Below, piece after piece: positions 52,485 through 62,213 of a DNA stretch of 64,000 bases. Below the pieces are notes generated by a model. It was not told where the DNA came from. It worked only from the letters and a program-made list of their open reading frames with translations, and made no database searches. The number at the start of each line of letters is the position of its first letter. Position 1 is the first letter of the stretch. The stretch is from Actinomycetales bacterium. Its GTDB lineage: Bacteria > Actinomycetota > Actinomycetes > Actinomycetales > Dermatophilaceae. The stretch spans positions 1 through 64,000 of the forward strand of contig JADKAO010000011.1 of assembly GCA_016715285.1 (NCBI GenBank). The letters run 5' to 3'. Both the position numbers and the translations under genes were made by a program.

Positions 52485-55400
52485 TCAACCGGCTGTGGTG
52501 CGCACGAACGCACGGAGCGTCCGCAGCGCCACGGACAGCGCGGCGATATTCGGGCTCTCCAAGCGCAGGATCGCCCGCAACCCCGACCTCGCACGATCCA
52601 AGGCCGCCGAGTTGGCCTGAGCCCATTCGTTGAAGCGTGTCTTGGCGTCGGCCTCGTGGCTGCTCGCGCCGAGCACTGCCCTCGTGAGGCCGAGCAGCAC
52701 GGCATACAGGTCGTCGCGGAGGGCGCCGCGGGCCAACGAGTCCCAGCGGTCATCGCGTGGCAGCTGCGACACCCGGAAGAGCATGTCGTCGATGCCGAAG
52801 CGTTCGGACGCGTGGTAATAGACCCGCAGGACATCCTCGGTCGACTCGTGGGTGTCATTGGCGATCTCCACGATGTCAAGCAGCGAGAAGACGTCGAGCA
52901 GGGACGCTGCCCGAGTCGCAAGGTCCTCGGGGGTGCCACCGTCCACGAGCTCGGCCGCACGACGCTCAAGGCGACGGCGCTCTGACCCTTGGAGCACCTC
53001 GGGCACGATCGCGGCATACTCCCCGATCGCGTTCTTGAAGCGCTCGATCTCGACGTCAACGTCGATGCCGCCCGGACGGGCTGCGAGCAACCACCGAACG
53101 CCACGGTCGAGCAGCCGCCGGAACTCGAGGTACAGGGTCGTCTGGGCCTTGGTAGAGATGACATTATCGAGTGCCTCGATCTGGCCGACGTAACCGGCCA
53201 GGTCGAAGATTTCACGGCATACCACGAAGGCGCGCGCGATCTGCTCTGCTGACGCACCGGTCTCTTCGGCCGCCCGGAAGGCGAACGTGATGCCGCCCCG
53301 GTTGACCATCGAGTTGACCACCGCATTGGTGATGATCTCCCGCCGCAGCGGGTGCTTGTCGAGCCCGTCGGCGAAGTCCTGCTGAATACGGGTCGGGAAG
53401 TACTCCGTGAGAGTGCGGACAAACCACGGGTCATCCGGAAGGTCGGACGCGAGGATTTGCGCCTTGAGGTCGAGCTTGGAATAGGCCACGAGCACCGCGA
53501 ACTCCGGTGAGGTCAGCCCGCGCCCGTCACCCGCGCGCGCGGCCAACTCGGCGTCGCTCGGGAGGTACTCCAAGCCCCGGTCCAGCTCCGCGGCCTTCTC
53601 GAGGTGGTGGATGAGGCGCTGGTGCACCGGGAGCATCTCGAACTCTTGCGCCCGAGCGTTGCCCAGGAGGACGTTCTGCTCGTAGTTGTCCCGCAGGACG
53701 AGCGCCGCCACCTCATCAGTCATCGATTCGAGGATGGCGTTGCGCTGCTTGATCGTGAGGTCGCCCTCGCGGACCAATCGGCCGAGGAGAATCTTGATGT
53801 TGACCTCGTGGTCGCTTGTGTCCACGCCGGCGGAGTTGTCGATGGCGTCGGTGTTGATGCGGACGCCCTTGCGGGCAGCCTCGATCCGGCCCAGTTGGGT
53901 GCACCCGAGGTTGCCGCCCTCACCGACGACCTTGACTCGCAACTCGCCGCCATTCACCCGAATGGCGTCGTTGGCGCGGTCGCCGACCTCGCCGTTGGTC
54001 TCGGCGGCGGACTTGACATAGGTGCCGATACCACCGTTCCACAGCAGGTCGACAGGCGCCTTGAGGATGGCGTGCATGAGATCGGCCGGGGTCATGGAGG
54101 TCGTCGAAGCCGGCAACCCGATGGCCTTGGCCAACTCAGGGCTGATCGGCACGGACTTGGCCGACCGCTCGAACACGCCGCCACCCTCGGAGATCAGCGA
54201 CCGGTCGTAGTCGGCCCACGACGACCGCGGCAGGGCAAAGAGGCGCTGGCGCTCGGCGAAGGACGTCGCGGCGTCTGGGTTGGGGTCAGTGAAGATGTGC
54301 CGGTGGTCGAAGGCCGCCACGAGTCGGATGTGCTCAGACAGCATCATGCCGTTGCCGAACACGTCACCACTCATGTCGCCGACACCGACGACGGTGAAGT
54401 CCTCGGTCTGGGTGTCGTGGCCCATCTCGCGGAAGTGGCGCTTGACTGACTCCCAGGCACCGCGAGCAGTGATGCCCATGCCCTTGTGGTCATAACCTGC
54501 GGACCCGCCCGAGGCGAAGGCGTCATCGAGCCAGAAACCGTAGCTCTGCGCGGTGGCGTTGGCGTAGTCGGAGAAACTCGCCGTGCCCTTGTCCGCCGCG
54601 ACGACGAGGTACGAGTCGTTGGGGTCGTGCCGCACGACGTCCTTCGGCGGCATGATCGTGTCGCCGTCGCGGTTGTCGGTCAGGTCGAGCAGACCAGAGA
54701 TGTAGGTGCGGTAGGAGGCAATGCCCTCGGCCAGCCACGCGTCCCGGTCCACGGCGGGGTCGGGCAGCTGCTTGCCAAAGAACCCACCCTTGGATCCGGT
54801 CGGCACGATGACCGCGTTCTTCACCATCTGCGCCTTGACCAGGCCCAACACCTCGGTGCGGAAGTCTTCACGCCGGTCGCTCCACCGCAAACCACCACGA
54901 GCCACCTTGCCGTAGCGGAGGTGGACGCCCTCGACCTGGGGGCTGTAGACCCAGATCTCGAACATCGGCCGCGGGGCGGGGAGGTCGGGCATGGCCTTGG
55001 GGTCGAGCTTCATTGAGAGGTACGGCTTGTGGCGCCCCTCGGCGTCGCGCGTGTAGAAGTTCGTCCGCAGGGTCGCCTGGACGACCGCGAGCAACGCCCG
55101 GATGATCCTGTCTTGGTCGAGGCTCGTCACCGCGTCGAGGGCGTCATGGATCTGAGCCGTGACCGCAGCGGCCGCAGCCGCGCGCTCCTCGTTGGCCTCA
55201 CCGGCATACCGGCTCGGGTCGAAGCGCGTTTCGAACAACTCGACGAGTGAGCGCGCGATCCCCGCGTTAGTGACGAGCGCGGATTCGACGTAATCCTGAG
55301 AGAACTGCGACTGCGTCTGGCGCAGGTACTTGGCGAGCGCGCGCAGAATAACGACCTGCCGCCAGTCCAAACCTGCCTGCAGGACAAGCGCATTGAAGCC

Positions 55401-57389
55401 ATCCGACTCTGCCTCGCCCCGCCACACCGCGGCGAAAGCGCTCTGGAAGAGGACACGGCGGTGTTCTCGCTCGTTGCCATCGCCCCACACGTCGGCCGAC
55501 GGCGCGCGCAGCCCGAAGTCATAAATGTGGATATTGACGCCATCGCCACGGTCGAGCTCATACGGCCGCTCATCCATGACCTCGAGCCCGAGGTGCGTGA
55601 AGACCGGCAGGACGGCAGTCAGCGAGAGCGCGCCCCGACGGTAGAGCTTGAAGCGCCGCTCGTCACGCGGGGTGCCGGGCTGGTGGTACATGTTGAGCTC
55701 GATCGCCTCGTCGGTGTCGAGCACCTCCATGCGCCGAATGTCGGCGACGCCGACGCGGGCACCGAAGTCTTCCTTGTAGGCCTCCGGGAACGACTTGCCA
55801 TAGAGGGCCGTAATGCGGGTGCCCTCCTCTTCGCCGTGCTCGGCGCGGGCGGCTTCGACGAGGTCTTCATCCCAGGTGCGGGTGGCTTCGATGACATCGC
55901 GCTCGAGGGGCGCGAGGTCGACGTCGGGGATCTTGGTGCCTTGCGGTACGCGCAGCACGTAGTGCACCTGAGCGAGCGGGGACTCGCTCACCCGGGTCGT
56001 GTGGTCGACTGTCTCAGCGTTGAACGCCTGGCGCAGGACGGCTTCGATCCGGAGCCGGACGCCGGTGTTGAACCGGTCGCGCGGCAGGAACACCAGGGCT
56101 GACATGAAACGGCCATAGGTGTCGCGCCGAAGATAGATCTTGGTGCGGGTGCGCTCCTGCTGGTGAAGGACCGCCTCGGCGATCGACGCGAGTTCCTCGG
56201 TGGTCGTCTGGAACAACTCGTCGCGCGGGTAGCTCTCCAACACCGCGAGGACGTCCTTGCCCGAGTGGCTGTCGAGCGTGAGGCCAAGGCGCTCCATGAC
56301 TGCGAGGGCACGGTCGGACAGGATCGGGATGTTGCGGATCGAGGAGGTGTATGCCGCGGCAGCGAGCAGCCCGAGGAACCGGTGCTCGCCCGTTACCTCA
56401 CCGGCTGCGTCGAACGTCTTGATGCCGACGTAGTCCAGGTAGACCGGGCGGTGGACAGTGGCGCGTGAGTTGGCCTTGGTCATGATGAGCAACTCTTTGT
56501 CTCGAGCATGCTCCTTGACCTCGGCGCTCAGCGGAGCGTAGGGCGAGGCTCCCGCGAGGTCGTAGCGGAGCAGTCCGAGCCCAGAGCCAGAGATCGGCTC
56601 GAGCGAGACTTCCTCACCAGATTCGGTGAGGTTGTATTGGCGGTAACCCAAGAACGTGAAGTGGTTGGCGGCAAGCCAGTCGAGGAACCGCACGACCTGA
56701 TCGACTTCATCCGCCGGTATGCCGTGTGGCGCGTGGGTGCGGAGTTCTTCCGCGAGTTGAGTGCAGCGGGAGCGCATCTTGGGCCAGTCTTCGACGGCGT
56801 CCCGCACGTCTCCGAGCACGCCCTGGAGGTCCTCAGCGATGGCCTTGCGCTCAGCCGCATCACCCACGCGGTCGATCTCGATGTGCATCCAGGACTCTTG
56901 CGACGTCCCGAAGTCTCCACTCTCCGGGGCGTCCTCATCCTTGTCGAGCACCTCGATGAGTTCGCCTGCAGCGTCCCTGGCCACCAAGAGCTGAGGGTGC
57001 ACGAGCAGGTGGATGCCGCGGCCACGGCGGGCAAACGCCATCGCGACCGAGTCGACGAGGAAGGGCATGTCGTCGGTGACGATTTGCACCACGGTGTGGC
57101 TCGTGCTCCACCCTTGGGCTTCGACCGTGGGGTTGTCGACCAACACGCGCGCCGTGCCAACGGGCCGACTCCGGGCAAGGTCGAGGTGGGAGAGGGCCGC
57201 CCCCAAGAGATCCTCGGGCATTCTCGCCACGAGATCTTCGGTCGCCACGTGACGGTAGTACCTCGCTAGGAGGGACTCGACATTGACGGTGGACTTCTGC
57301 GCTAGTCCCGCCGCGGTGTGCAACGCGTGGGCGCGAGTCTGCTCATCAGACGTGGTCATCGTGTGAAACCTGTATTCCTCGTCAGTCAT
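52485..57389 (-). CDS. gdh: NAD-specific glutamate dehydrogenase, large (GDH180) type
   Basis: 1634 residues of the 180-kDa family. ACT-like N-terminal regions (about 1-700), catalytic dehydrogenase core (about 800-1250; RYGKVARGGLRWSDRREDFRTEV, PTGSKGGFFGKQ near 863, DKGTASFSDYAN, DFTVVGVGDMSGDVFGNGM) and a helical C-terminal extension. It oxidises glutamate to 2-oxoglutarate plus ammonia with NAD. Mycobacterial homologues are controlled by GarA, as is Kgd, so both partners of that switch lie in this window. The start may instead be the ATG at 57359, which has a GAGG upstream; a GGGCAC/GTGCCC dyad lies at the longer start. pruA nearby supplies glutamate. Confidence 0.95.
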   Translation of the reverse strand: MTDEEYRFHTMTTSDEQTRAHALHTAAGLAQKSTVNVESLLARYYRHVATEDLVARMPEDLLGAALSHLDLARSRPVGTARVLVDNPTVEAQGWSTSHTVVQIVTDDMPFLVDSVAMAFARRGRGIHLLVHPQLLVARDAAGELIEVLDKDEDAPESGDFGTSQESWMHIEIDRVGDAAERKAIAEDLQGVLGDVRDAVEDWPKMRSRCTQLAEELRTHAPHGIPADEVDQVVRFLDWLAANHFTFLGYRQYNLTESGEEVSLEPISGSGLGLLRYDLAGASPYAPLSAEVKEHARDKELLIMTKANSRATVHRPVYLDYVGIKTFDAAGEVTGEHRFLGLLAAAAYTSSIRNIPILSDRALAVMERLGLTLDSHSGKDVLAVLESYPRDELFQTTTEELASIAEAVLHQQERTRTKIYLRRDTYGRFMSALVFLPRDRFNTGVRLRIEAVLRQAFNAETVDHTTRVSESPLAQVHYVLRVPQGTKIPDVDLAPLERDVIEATRTWDEDLVEAARAEHGEEEGTRITALYGKSFPEAYKEDFGARVGVADIRRMEVLDTDEAIELNMYHQPGTPRDERRFKLYRRGALSLTAVLPVFTHLGLEVMDERPYELDRGDGVNIHIYDFGLRAPSADVWGDGNEREHRRVLFQSAFAAVWRGEAESDGFNALVLQAGLDWRQVVILRALAKYLRQTQSQFSQDYVESALVTNAGIARSLVELFETRFDPSRYAGEANEERAAAAAAVTAQIHDALDAVTSLDQDRIIRALLAVVQATLRTNFYTRDAEGRHKPYLSMKLDPKAMPDLPAPRPMFEIWVYSPQVEGVHLRYGKVARGGLRWSDRREDFRTEVLGLVKAQMVKNAVIVPTGSKGGFFGKQLPDPAVDRDAWLAEGIASYRTYISGLLDLTDNRDGDTIMPPKDVVRHDPNDSYLVVAADKGTASFSDYANATAQSYGFWLDDAFASGGSAGYDHKGMGITARGAWESVKRHFREMGHDTQTEDFTVVGVGDMSGDVFGNGMMLSEHIRLVAAFDHRHIFTDPNPDAATSFAERQRLFALPRSSWADYDRSLISEGGGVFERSAKSVPISPELAKAIGLPASTTSMTPADLMHAILKAPVDLLWNGGIGTYVKSAAETNGEVGDRANDAIRVNGGELRVKVVGEGGNLGCTQLGRIEAARKGVRINTDAIDNSAGVDTSDHEVNIKILLGRLVREGDLTIKQRNAILESMTDEVAALVLRDNYEQNVLLGNARAQEFEMLPVHQRLIHHLEKAAELDRGLEYLPSDAELAARAGDGRGLTSPEFAVLVAYSKLDLKAQILASDLPDDPWFVRTLTEYFPTRIQQDFADGLDKHPLRREIITNAVVNSMVNRGGITFAFRAAEETGASAEQIARAFVVCREIFDLAGYVGQIEALDNVISTKAQTTLYLEFRRLLDRGVRWLLAARPGGIDVDVEIERFKNAIGEYAAIVPEVLQGSERRRLERRAAELVDGGTPEDLATRAASLLDVFSLLDIVEIANDTHESTEDVLRVYYHASERFGIDDMLFRVSQLPRDDRWDSLARGALRDDLYAVLLGLTRAVLGASSHEADAKTRFNEWAQANSAALDRARSGLRAILRLESPNIAALSVALRTLRAFVRTTAG

Positions 57390-57515
57390 GGGGCACCCCG
57401 TTGTGCCCCACCGCTGAGCGTATCGGGATGTGAGACATTCGGCACAAGCCCTAGGTCCCGCAGGTCCGTTGTGGACACCTTCGACGCGCCGCTTCCGGCG
57501 CGCTACGGTGCCGGT

Positions 57516-57734
57516 ATGCCGTTCTCGTCACCTCCCGGTGCGCCGTCCTCGGTAAGTGGTCGACCATCGTTGGCGGACGTTGTCGCGCTAATCCAAGACC
57601 GGATCGTGCAGCCGCAGCCCATCCTCGGCTCACATGACGTGCAGCGTGCCGTCGACGGCTTCATTGACGATCTCAGCGCCACCCTTGCTGACCTTGGCGC
57701 CTCGGCCGCTGCAGCTCCCGCGGCCGACCAGTGA
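57516..57734 (+). CDS. Small hypothetical protein
   Basis: 72 residues from ATG 57516, an ATG that is itself part of an octamer copy (GTATGCCG at 57514). After a Pro/Ser-rich start comes SLADVVALIQDRIVQPQPILGSHDVQRAVDGFIDDLSATLADLG, amphipathic helical, and an Ala-rich tail. The stop overlaps the next start (GTGA), so the two are coupled. Unknown family. Confidence 0.55.
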   Translation: MPFSSPPGAPSSVSGRPSLADVVALIQDRIVQPQPILGSHDVQRAVDGFIDDLSATLADLGASAAAAPAADQ

Positions 57735-58075
57735 CTCTCCTCGGGGGTGCCGACCCGACCTCGTGCGCGGCGTTGGGGGGCGAGCTCCGCACTGCGGGGC
57801 GAATGCTGCTGGCAGCAGTCGAGGACCATCCCGTAAGCGCGCTGATGGACCAGGTCGGCCACGCGTTGCAGGCGCATGCCGAGGAGCTGACAGCCCTCGC
57901 TGCGGCGTCACGCCGGTTGACGGAGCAGGCGCACCATCAGGATCCCGAGGAGGTCGACAGGGCAAGCCATCGACTGCGGAGCCGGCTCGGCAAGAGCCGA
58001 GCAATGCTGCTCCGTGTGATCGAGAGCTCGTCGGTCGCGCTGGCTGAGGTGGCACGCGCGGGATCGCGCCAGTAG
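57731..58075 (+). CDS. Small helical hypothetical protein
   Basis: 114 residues from GTG 57731. Entirely helical, with heptad-like spacing (HALQAHAEELTALAAASRRLTEQAH...VDRASHRLRSRLGKSRAMLLRVIESSS), similar in style to WXG100/ESX or coiled-coil accessory proteins, but no WxG motif is present. It is coupled to the preceding small gene and only 14 bp ahead of a DUF2505 gene. Function unknown. Confidence 0.6.
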   Translation: MTLLGGADPTSCAALGGELRTAGRMLLAAVEDHPVSALMDQVGHALQAHAEELTALAAASRRLTEQAHHQDPEEVDRASHRLRSRLGKSRAMLLRVIESSSVALAEVARAGSRQ

Positions 58076-58089
58076 TTAGGGTGGCCGGC

Positions 58090-58587
58090 ATGCGCATTTC
58101 TGAGAGCTTCGATTACCCCGCTGACGTCGAAACTGTCTTCGCGATGATGACCGACGAGGAGTTTCACGCCCGCAAGTGCGAAGCCACTCACGCGGTGTCG
58201 CACTCGGAGTCGGTGACGGTCACCTCGACCGAGGCGACGGTTGTCACCGTCCGCGAGCTGCCGACCGACGGCTTCCCCGACTTTGCGCGCAGCTTTGTCG
58301 GCGAATCGATCAATGTCACCGAGACGATCATTTACGGTGCCCCGCACGACGACGGCTCGCGCGTCGGCGATCTCAAGATTTCGATGGGCACGGCGCCGAT
58401 TGGTTTGGTCGGCACCGTGACGGTGGCCCCCATCGATGAGGGCACTCGCGTCACGGTCGAAGGTGACCTGAAGGCGCGAGTGCCCTTCATCGGCGGCAAG
58501 GTCGAAGAAGCCGCCGCGCCCTCAGTCCTCAGCGGAATACGCAAAGAGCGCGGCGTCGGCTTGCAGTGGCTGAGCGAGCGCAGCTGA
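58090..58587 (+). CDS. DUF2505 (START/SRPBCC-like) protein
   Basis: 165 residues from ATG 58090, with AGGGTGG ahead; GTG 58081 would add three. MRISESFDYPADVETVFAMMTDEEFHARKCEA is the standard opening of DUF2505, an actinobacterial lipid-binding-like START/SRPBCC fold; later SESVTVTSTEATVVTVRELPTDGFPDF and VEGDLKARVPFIGGKVEEAA match the family. No enzyme activity is established. Likely cotranscribed with the two small genes upstream. Confidence 0.8.
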   Translation: MRISESFDYPADVETVFAMMTDEEFHARKCEATHAVSHSESVTVTSTEATVVTVRELPTDGFPDFARSFVGESINVTETIIYGAPHDDGSRVGDLKISMGTAPIGLVGTVTVAPIDEGTRVTVEGDLKARVPFIGGKVEEAAAPSVLSGIRKERGVGLQWLSERS

Positions 58588-58608
58588 GCCCGCAAGCCAG
58601 CTAGCTCG

Positions 58609-60237
58609 TTAGCCCATCGACGGGTAGCGGTAGTCCTTCGGCGGCACGAAGGTCTCCTTGATGGAGCGGACCGACGTCCAGCGCATGAGGTTCTGAGCTG
58701 CACCCGCCTTGTCGTTGGTGCCGGACGCACGTCCGCCACCAAACGGCTGCTGCCCGACCACGGCACCCGTGGGCTTGTCGTTGATGTAGAAGTTCCCCGC
58801 GGCATACCGGAGTCGGTGCATCGCGTGGGCGATGGCCGCGCGGTCTTGGGCGATGATCGACCCCGTGAGTGCGTAGGGCGAGAAGGACTCCATCTGGTCG
58901 ATCATGCTGTCGTAGTCCGCGTCCTCATAGACGTGAACCGACAGGATCGGCCCGAAGTATTCGACGCGGAAGCTCTCGTCGGCTGGGTCATCGATCTTGA
59001 AGATGGTCGGGCGGATGAAGAAGCCCTCTGAATCGTCGTAGGTCCCACCCGCAACGACCTCGATGCCGGGCGTTGCGTGTGCGCGGTCAATCGCAGCCTT
59101 GTGGTCGGCAAAGGCACCTGCGTCGATCACGGCCCCCATGAAGTTCGTCCAGTCCGTGACGTCACCCTGGGTCAGGGAGTTGGCCTCGTCGCAGAGGTCC
59201 TGGCCCATGCGGTCCCACACCGACCGCGCGACATACGCGCGGGATGCTGCCGAACACTTCTGGCCCTGGAACTCGAACGCACCGCGGAGGAGCGCCGTGC
59301 GCAGGACGTCCGGGTCAGCGCTGGGGTGGGCGACGACAAAGTCCTTGCCGCCGGTCTCCCCCACCAGCCGGGGGTACGTGCGGTAGCGCCCGATGTTGGC
59401 GCCAACGGTCTCCCACATCGAGTGGAACACCGACGTTGATCCGGTGAAGTGCAACCCGGCGAAGTCAGGGTCAGAGAGAACAGCATTGGACAGCGTGGCA
59501 CCGTCGCTGGTCACGAGGTTGATGACGCCTGGTGGCAGGCCAGCCTCTTCGAGCAGCAGCATCGTGTAGTGGGCCGCAAGTTGCTGCGTGCGGGCGGGCT
59601 TCCACACGACGGTGTTGCCCATGAGGGCCGGCGCGGTTGGCAGGTTGCCACCGATCGCGGTGAAGTTGAACGGGGTGATCGCGTAGACAAATCCCTCGAG
59701 CGAACGATAGTCAGAGCGGTTCCAGACACCCGGGGAGTTGAGCGGTGGCTGCTCGGCGAGGATCTGGGCGGCAAAGTGGACATTGATCCGCCAAAAGTCG
59801 ATCAGCTCGCACGCGGAGTCGATCTCGGCCTGCGGGGCAGTCTTGCTCTGTCCCAACATGGTTGCGGCGTTAAGCGTCGATCGCCAGGGCCTAGCCAGCA
59901 GGTCTGCGGCCTTCAGGAGGATGCTCGCGCGATCGGCAAAAGCCATGTCCCGCCACATCGGCGCCGCGGCCTTGGCGGCCTCGATTGCGCTGCCGGCCTC
60001 TTTGGCGCTCACCAGGCCCATGGTGCCGAGCACCTTGGCGTGCGCGTGCGGCTGCACGACGGTGCCGCGGCGTCCGCTGCCCATGAGCTTGCGTCCACCG
60101 ATCGTGCTCGGCAGGTCGATCTGTTCGTTGCCGATCCGGTCCAACGCAGCCTGGAGATCGGCGCGTTCAGGGCTACCGGGCGCGTAGGTCAGCACCGGCT
60201 CGTTGACCGGGGCGGGCACGCTGGCAAGGGCATCCAT
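58609..60237 (-). CDS. pruA: Delta-1-pyrroline-5-carboxylate dehydrogenase
   Basis: 542 residues from ATG 60237, with GAGGAGG 7 nt upstream; the frame is open 12 codons further. Aldehyde dehydrogenase fold: ITPFNFTAIGGNLPTAPALMGN near 205, the general base in RLVGETGGKDF near 307, catalytic Cys in EFQGQKCSAASR near 340. It oxidises pyrroline-5-carboxylate to glutamate, the second step of proline catabolism. The proline dehydrogenase gene is not adjacent. Product glutamate is the substrate of the neighbouring GDH. Confidence 0.95.
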   Translation of the reverse strand: MDALASVPAPVNEPVLTYAPGSPERADLQAALDRIGNEQIDLPSTIGGRKLMGSGRRGTVVQPHAHAKVLGTMGLVSAKEAGSAIEAAKAAAPMWRDMAFADRASILLKAADLLARPWRSTLNAATMLGQSKTAPQAEIDSACELIDFWRINVHFAAQILAEQPPLNSPGVWNRSDYRSLEGFVYAITPFNFTAIGGNLPTAPALMGNTVVWKPARTQQLAAHYTMLLLEEAGLPPGVINLVTSDGATLSNAVLSDPDFAGLHFTGSTSVFHSMWETVGANIGRYRTYPRLVGETGGKDFVVAHPSADPDVLRTALLRGAFEFQGQKCSAASRAYVARSVWDRMGQDLCDEANSLTQGDVTDWTNFMGAVIDAGAFADHKAAIDRAHATPGIEVVAGGTYDDSEGFFIRPTIFKIDDPADESFRVEYFGPILSVHVYEDADYDSMIDQMESFSPYALTGSIIAQDRAAIAHAMHRLRYAAGNFYINDKPTGAVVGQQPFGGGRASGTNDKAGAAQNLMRWTSVRSIKETFVPPKDYRYPSMG

Positions 60238-60372
60238 TGAGGGGTCCTCCTCATTGAGGGCTAGGCGATGCACTCATCGTGTCATCTTCGGCCCGGGAGG
60301 GCGACGCACGGCATACCAGGAACGCCCTGGCCCCTCTGGCACGGCTGGTATCCCCCGTGCCACTCTTGACCG

Positions 60373-61388
60373 GTGACCGCTTCCTCTGCCCGCCCGCAGG
60401 TCGCCGTCTTTGGTACCGGAAGCTGGGGCACGGCATTCTCCTCTGTGCTGGCCGAAGCCGGGTGCACGGTGCGGATGTGGGGAAGTTCGCCGACGAGGTC
60501 GACGACATCAACCGCACTCGGACGAGCGCGCGCTACCTCCCACATCTCCTTCTCCCAGAATCGATTTCAGCTACCACAGACCCCGGAGAGGCGCTCGAGG
60601 GAGCCGCCATCGGGGTCCTCGCCGTGCCGGCTCAGTCGGTGCGTGCGAACTTCGCCGACTGGGGCCATCTCGTGCCCTCGGACATCGTCCTCGTCTCCCT
60701 CATGAAGGGCCTCGAAAAGGGCACCTCGCTGCGGATGAGCGAGGTCGTGCAGCAGTCGTGCGATATCCCAGCCGACCAGATCGCCGTCGTGTCGGGCCCC
60801 AATATCGCGCGCGAGATCGCGGCCAAGGAACCCGCCGCCACGACGGTGGCCTCGTCAAGTCTCGCCACTGCCCACTTCGTCGCGGATGCCTGCCACACCT
60901 CGTATTTCCGGCCTTACGTCCACGACGATGTCGTCGGTGCAGAACTCGGGGGCTGCGTCAAGAACGTCATCGCGCTCGCCTCTGGCATGACCGAGGGCCT
61001 CGGCCTCGGGCATTCCGTGACCGCGGCGGTCATCACCCGTGGTCTGTCCGAGATGCGTGCCCTCGGTGAGGCGATGGGCGCTCACCCTGCCACCTTCGCC
61101 GGGCTCGCTGGCGTCGGCGACCTCGTCGTCACTTGTCTCTCACCGCACTCGCGCAACTCAACGTTCGGACGCAACCTCGGCCGCGGGCTCACCGTCGATG
61201 AAGTCGTCGCCCTCACCAAACAGACCGCCGAAGGGGTCGCCTCCTGCGGCGCGATGCGTGACCTTGCCGCCCACCACGGCGTCGCCATGCCCATTGTCGA
61301 CAACGTCACCGCGGTCGTCCACGAAGGCCGCACGGCAGGCGAGTTTGCCGAGGTGATCCTCGCCATGCTCACAACAAACTCATCGTGA
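60373..61388 (+). pseudogene. gpsA: Glycerol-3-phosphate dehydrogenase (NAD(P)+), frameshifted
   Basis: The Rossmann start (QVAVFGTGSWGTAFSSVLAEAGCTVRMWG) is in one frame from GTG 60373; the remainder (KFADEVDDINRTRTSARYLP onward through NIAREIAAKEPAATTV, ELGGCVKNVIALA and GLAGVGDLVVTC) continues in another. The break is at the GGGG of 60479-60482: one extra G would restore ATG-TGG-GGG-AAG-TTC. Apart from this, length and catalytic Lys (VKNVIA) are normal. It makes glycerol-3-phosphate for phospholipids and is normally important, so a sequencing error is likely; a real mutation cannot be excluded. Coupled to the phosphodiesterase gene downstream by GTGA. Confidence 0.85.
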
Positions 61389-62203
61389 GTGCCTCCAGCG
61401 CAGCCGACTTCCCCTACTTCACGGCGCCGCCGGTGGGGCTCGCTCACCGAGGCGGCATGATCGCCGGCCCCGCCGCCACCACCACTCGGCCCGATCTCGA
61501 GAACACGATGGTCGCCTTCGCGGCAGCGGTTGAGCTCGGCTTCCGCTACCTCGAAACCGACGTCCACGCGACGAGCGATGGCGTTCTGGTCGCCTTCCAC
61601 GACACCACTCTCGATCGAGTCACCGACGCCACCGGGGTGATCTCGCGGTTGCCCTGGTCGACCGTCCAACAAGCCCGCATTGGCGGTCTCGAACCGATCC
61701 CCATGCTGGCCGACGTCCTGACTCGCTGGCCGGATGTGCGCGTCAACATCGACATCAAGAGCTCGGGCGCGATCCGGCCCCTGTGGGATTGCATCGTCGA
61801 GTACGAAGCGTTCGACCGGGTCTGTGTCGGGTCGTTCTCAGACCGGCGACTCGGGGCGTTCCGTCGCCTCGCTCGCGGCCAGGTCGCCACCGCCGCCGGA
61901 CCCCGCGAGACCGCAGCGATCCGTTTCCTGTCAGATCGCCTCGCTCGACCGGCGACCGCACGAGCTCAGGTCCTCCAGATCCCCGAGACAATCAGACTGC
62001 GCGGCAAGGTGATTCGTCTAGTCACCCCGGAGCTCCTCGCCCGCGCTCACCACGCTGGCATGCAGGTTCACGTGTGGACGATCAACGACGCCGACGACAT
62101 GCGGCGCCTCTTTGACCTCGGCGTTGACGGCATCGTGAGTGACCGCATCGACCTGCTCGCCGACGTCCTCGCCGAGCGTGGCGCCTGGCCCCCAGCCCGG
62201 TAG
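61385..62203 (+). CDS. Glycerophosphodiester phosphodiesterase
   Basis: 272 residues from GTG 61385, overlapping the gpsA stop. GDPD TIM barrel: GLAHRGGMIAG with the first catalytic His near residue 18, ENTMVAFAAAVELGFRYLETDVHATSDGVLVAFHD with the Glu-x-Asp metal pair and second His (about 38-75), DIKSSGAIRPL near 122, and VHVWTINDADDMRRLFDLGVDGIVSDRIDLL at the C-terminus. It releases glycerol-3-phosphate from deacylated phospholipids, the product of the adjacent GpsA. No signal peptide, so cytoplasmic. Confidence 0.94.
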   Translation: MSASSAADFPYFTAPPVGLAHRGGMIAGPAATTTRPDLENTMVAFAAAVELGFRYLETDVHATSDGVLVAFHDTTLDRVTDATGVISRLPWSTVQQARIGGLEPIPMLADVLTRWPDVRVNIDIKSSGAIRPLWDCIVEYEAFDRVCVGSFSDRRLGAFRRLARGQVATAAGPRETAAIRFLSDRLARPATARAQVLQIPETIRLRGKVIRLVTPELLARAHHAGMQVHVWTINDADDMRRLFDLGVDGIVSDRIDLLADVLAERGAWPPAR

Positions 62204-62213
62204 TCTCCGCCAG

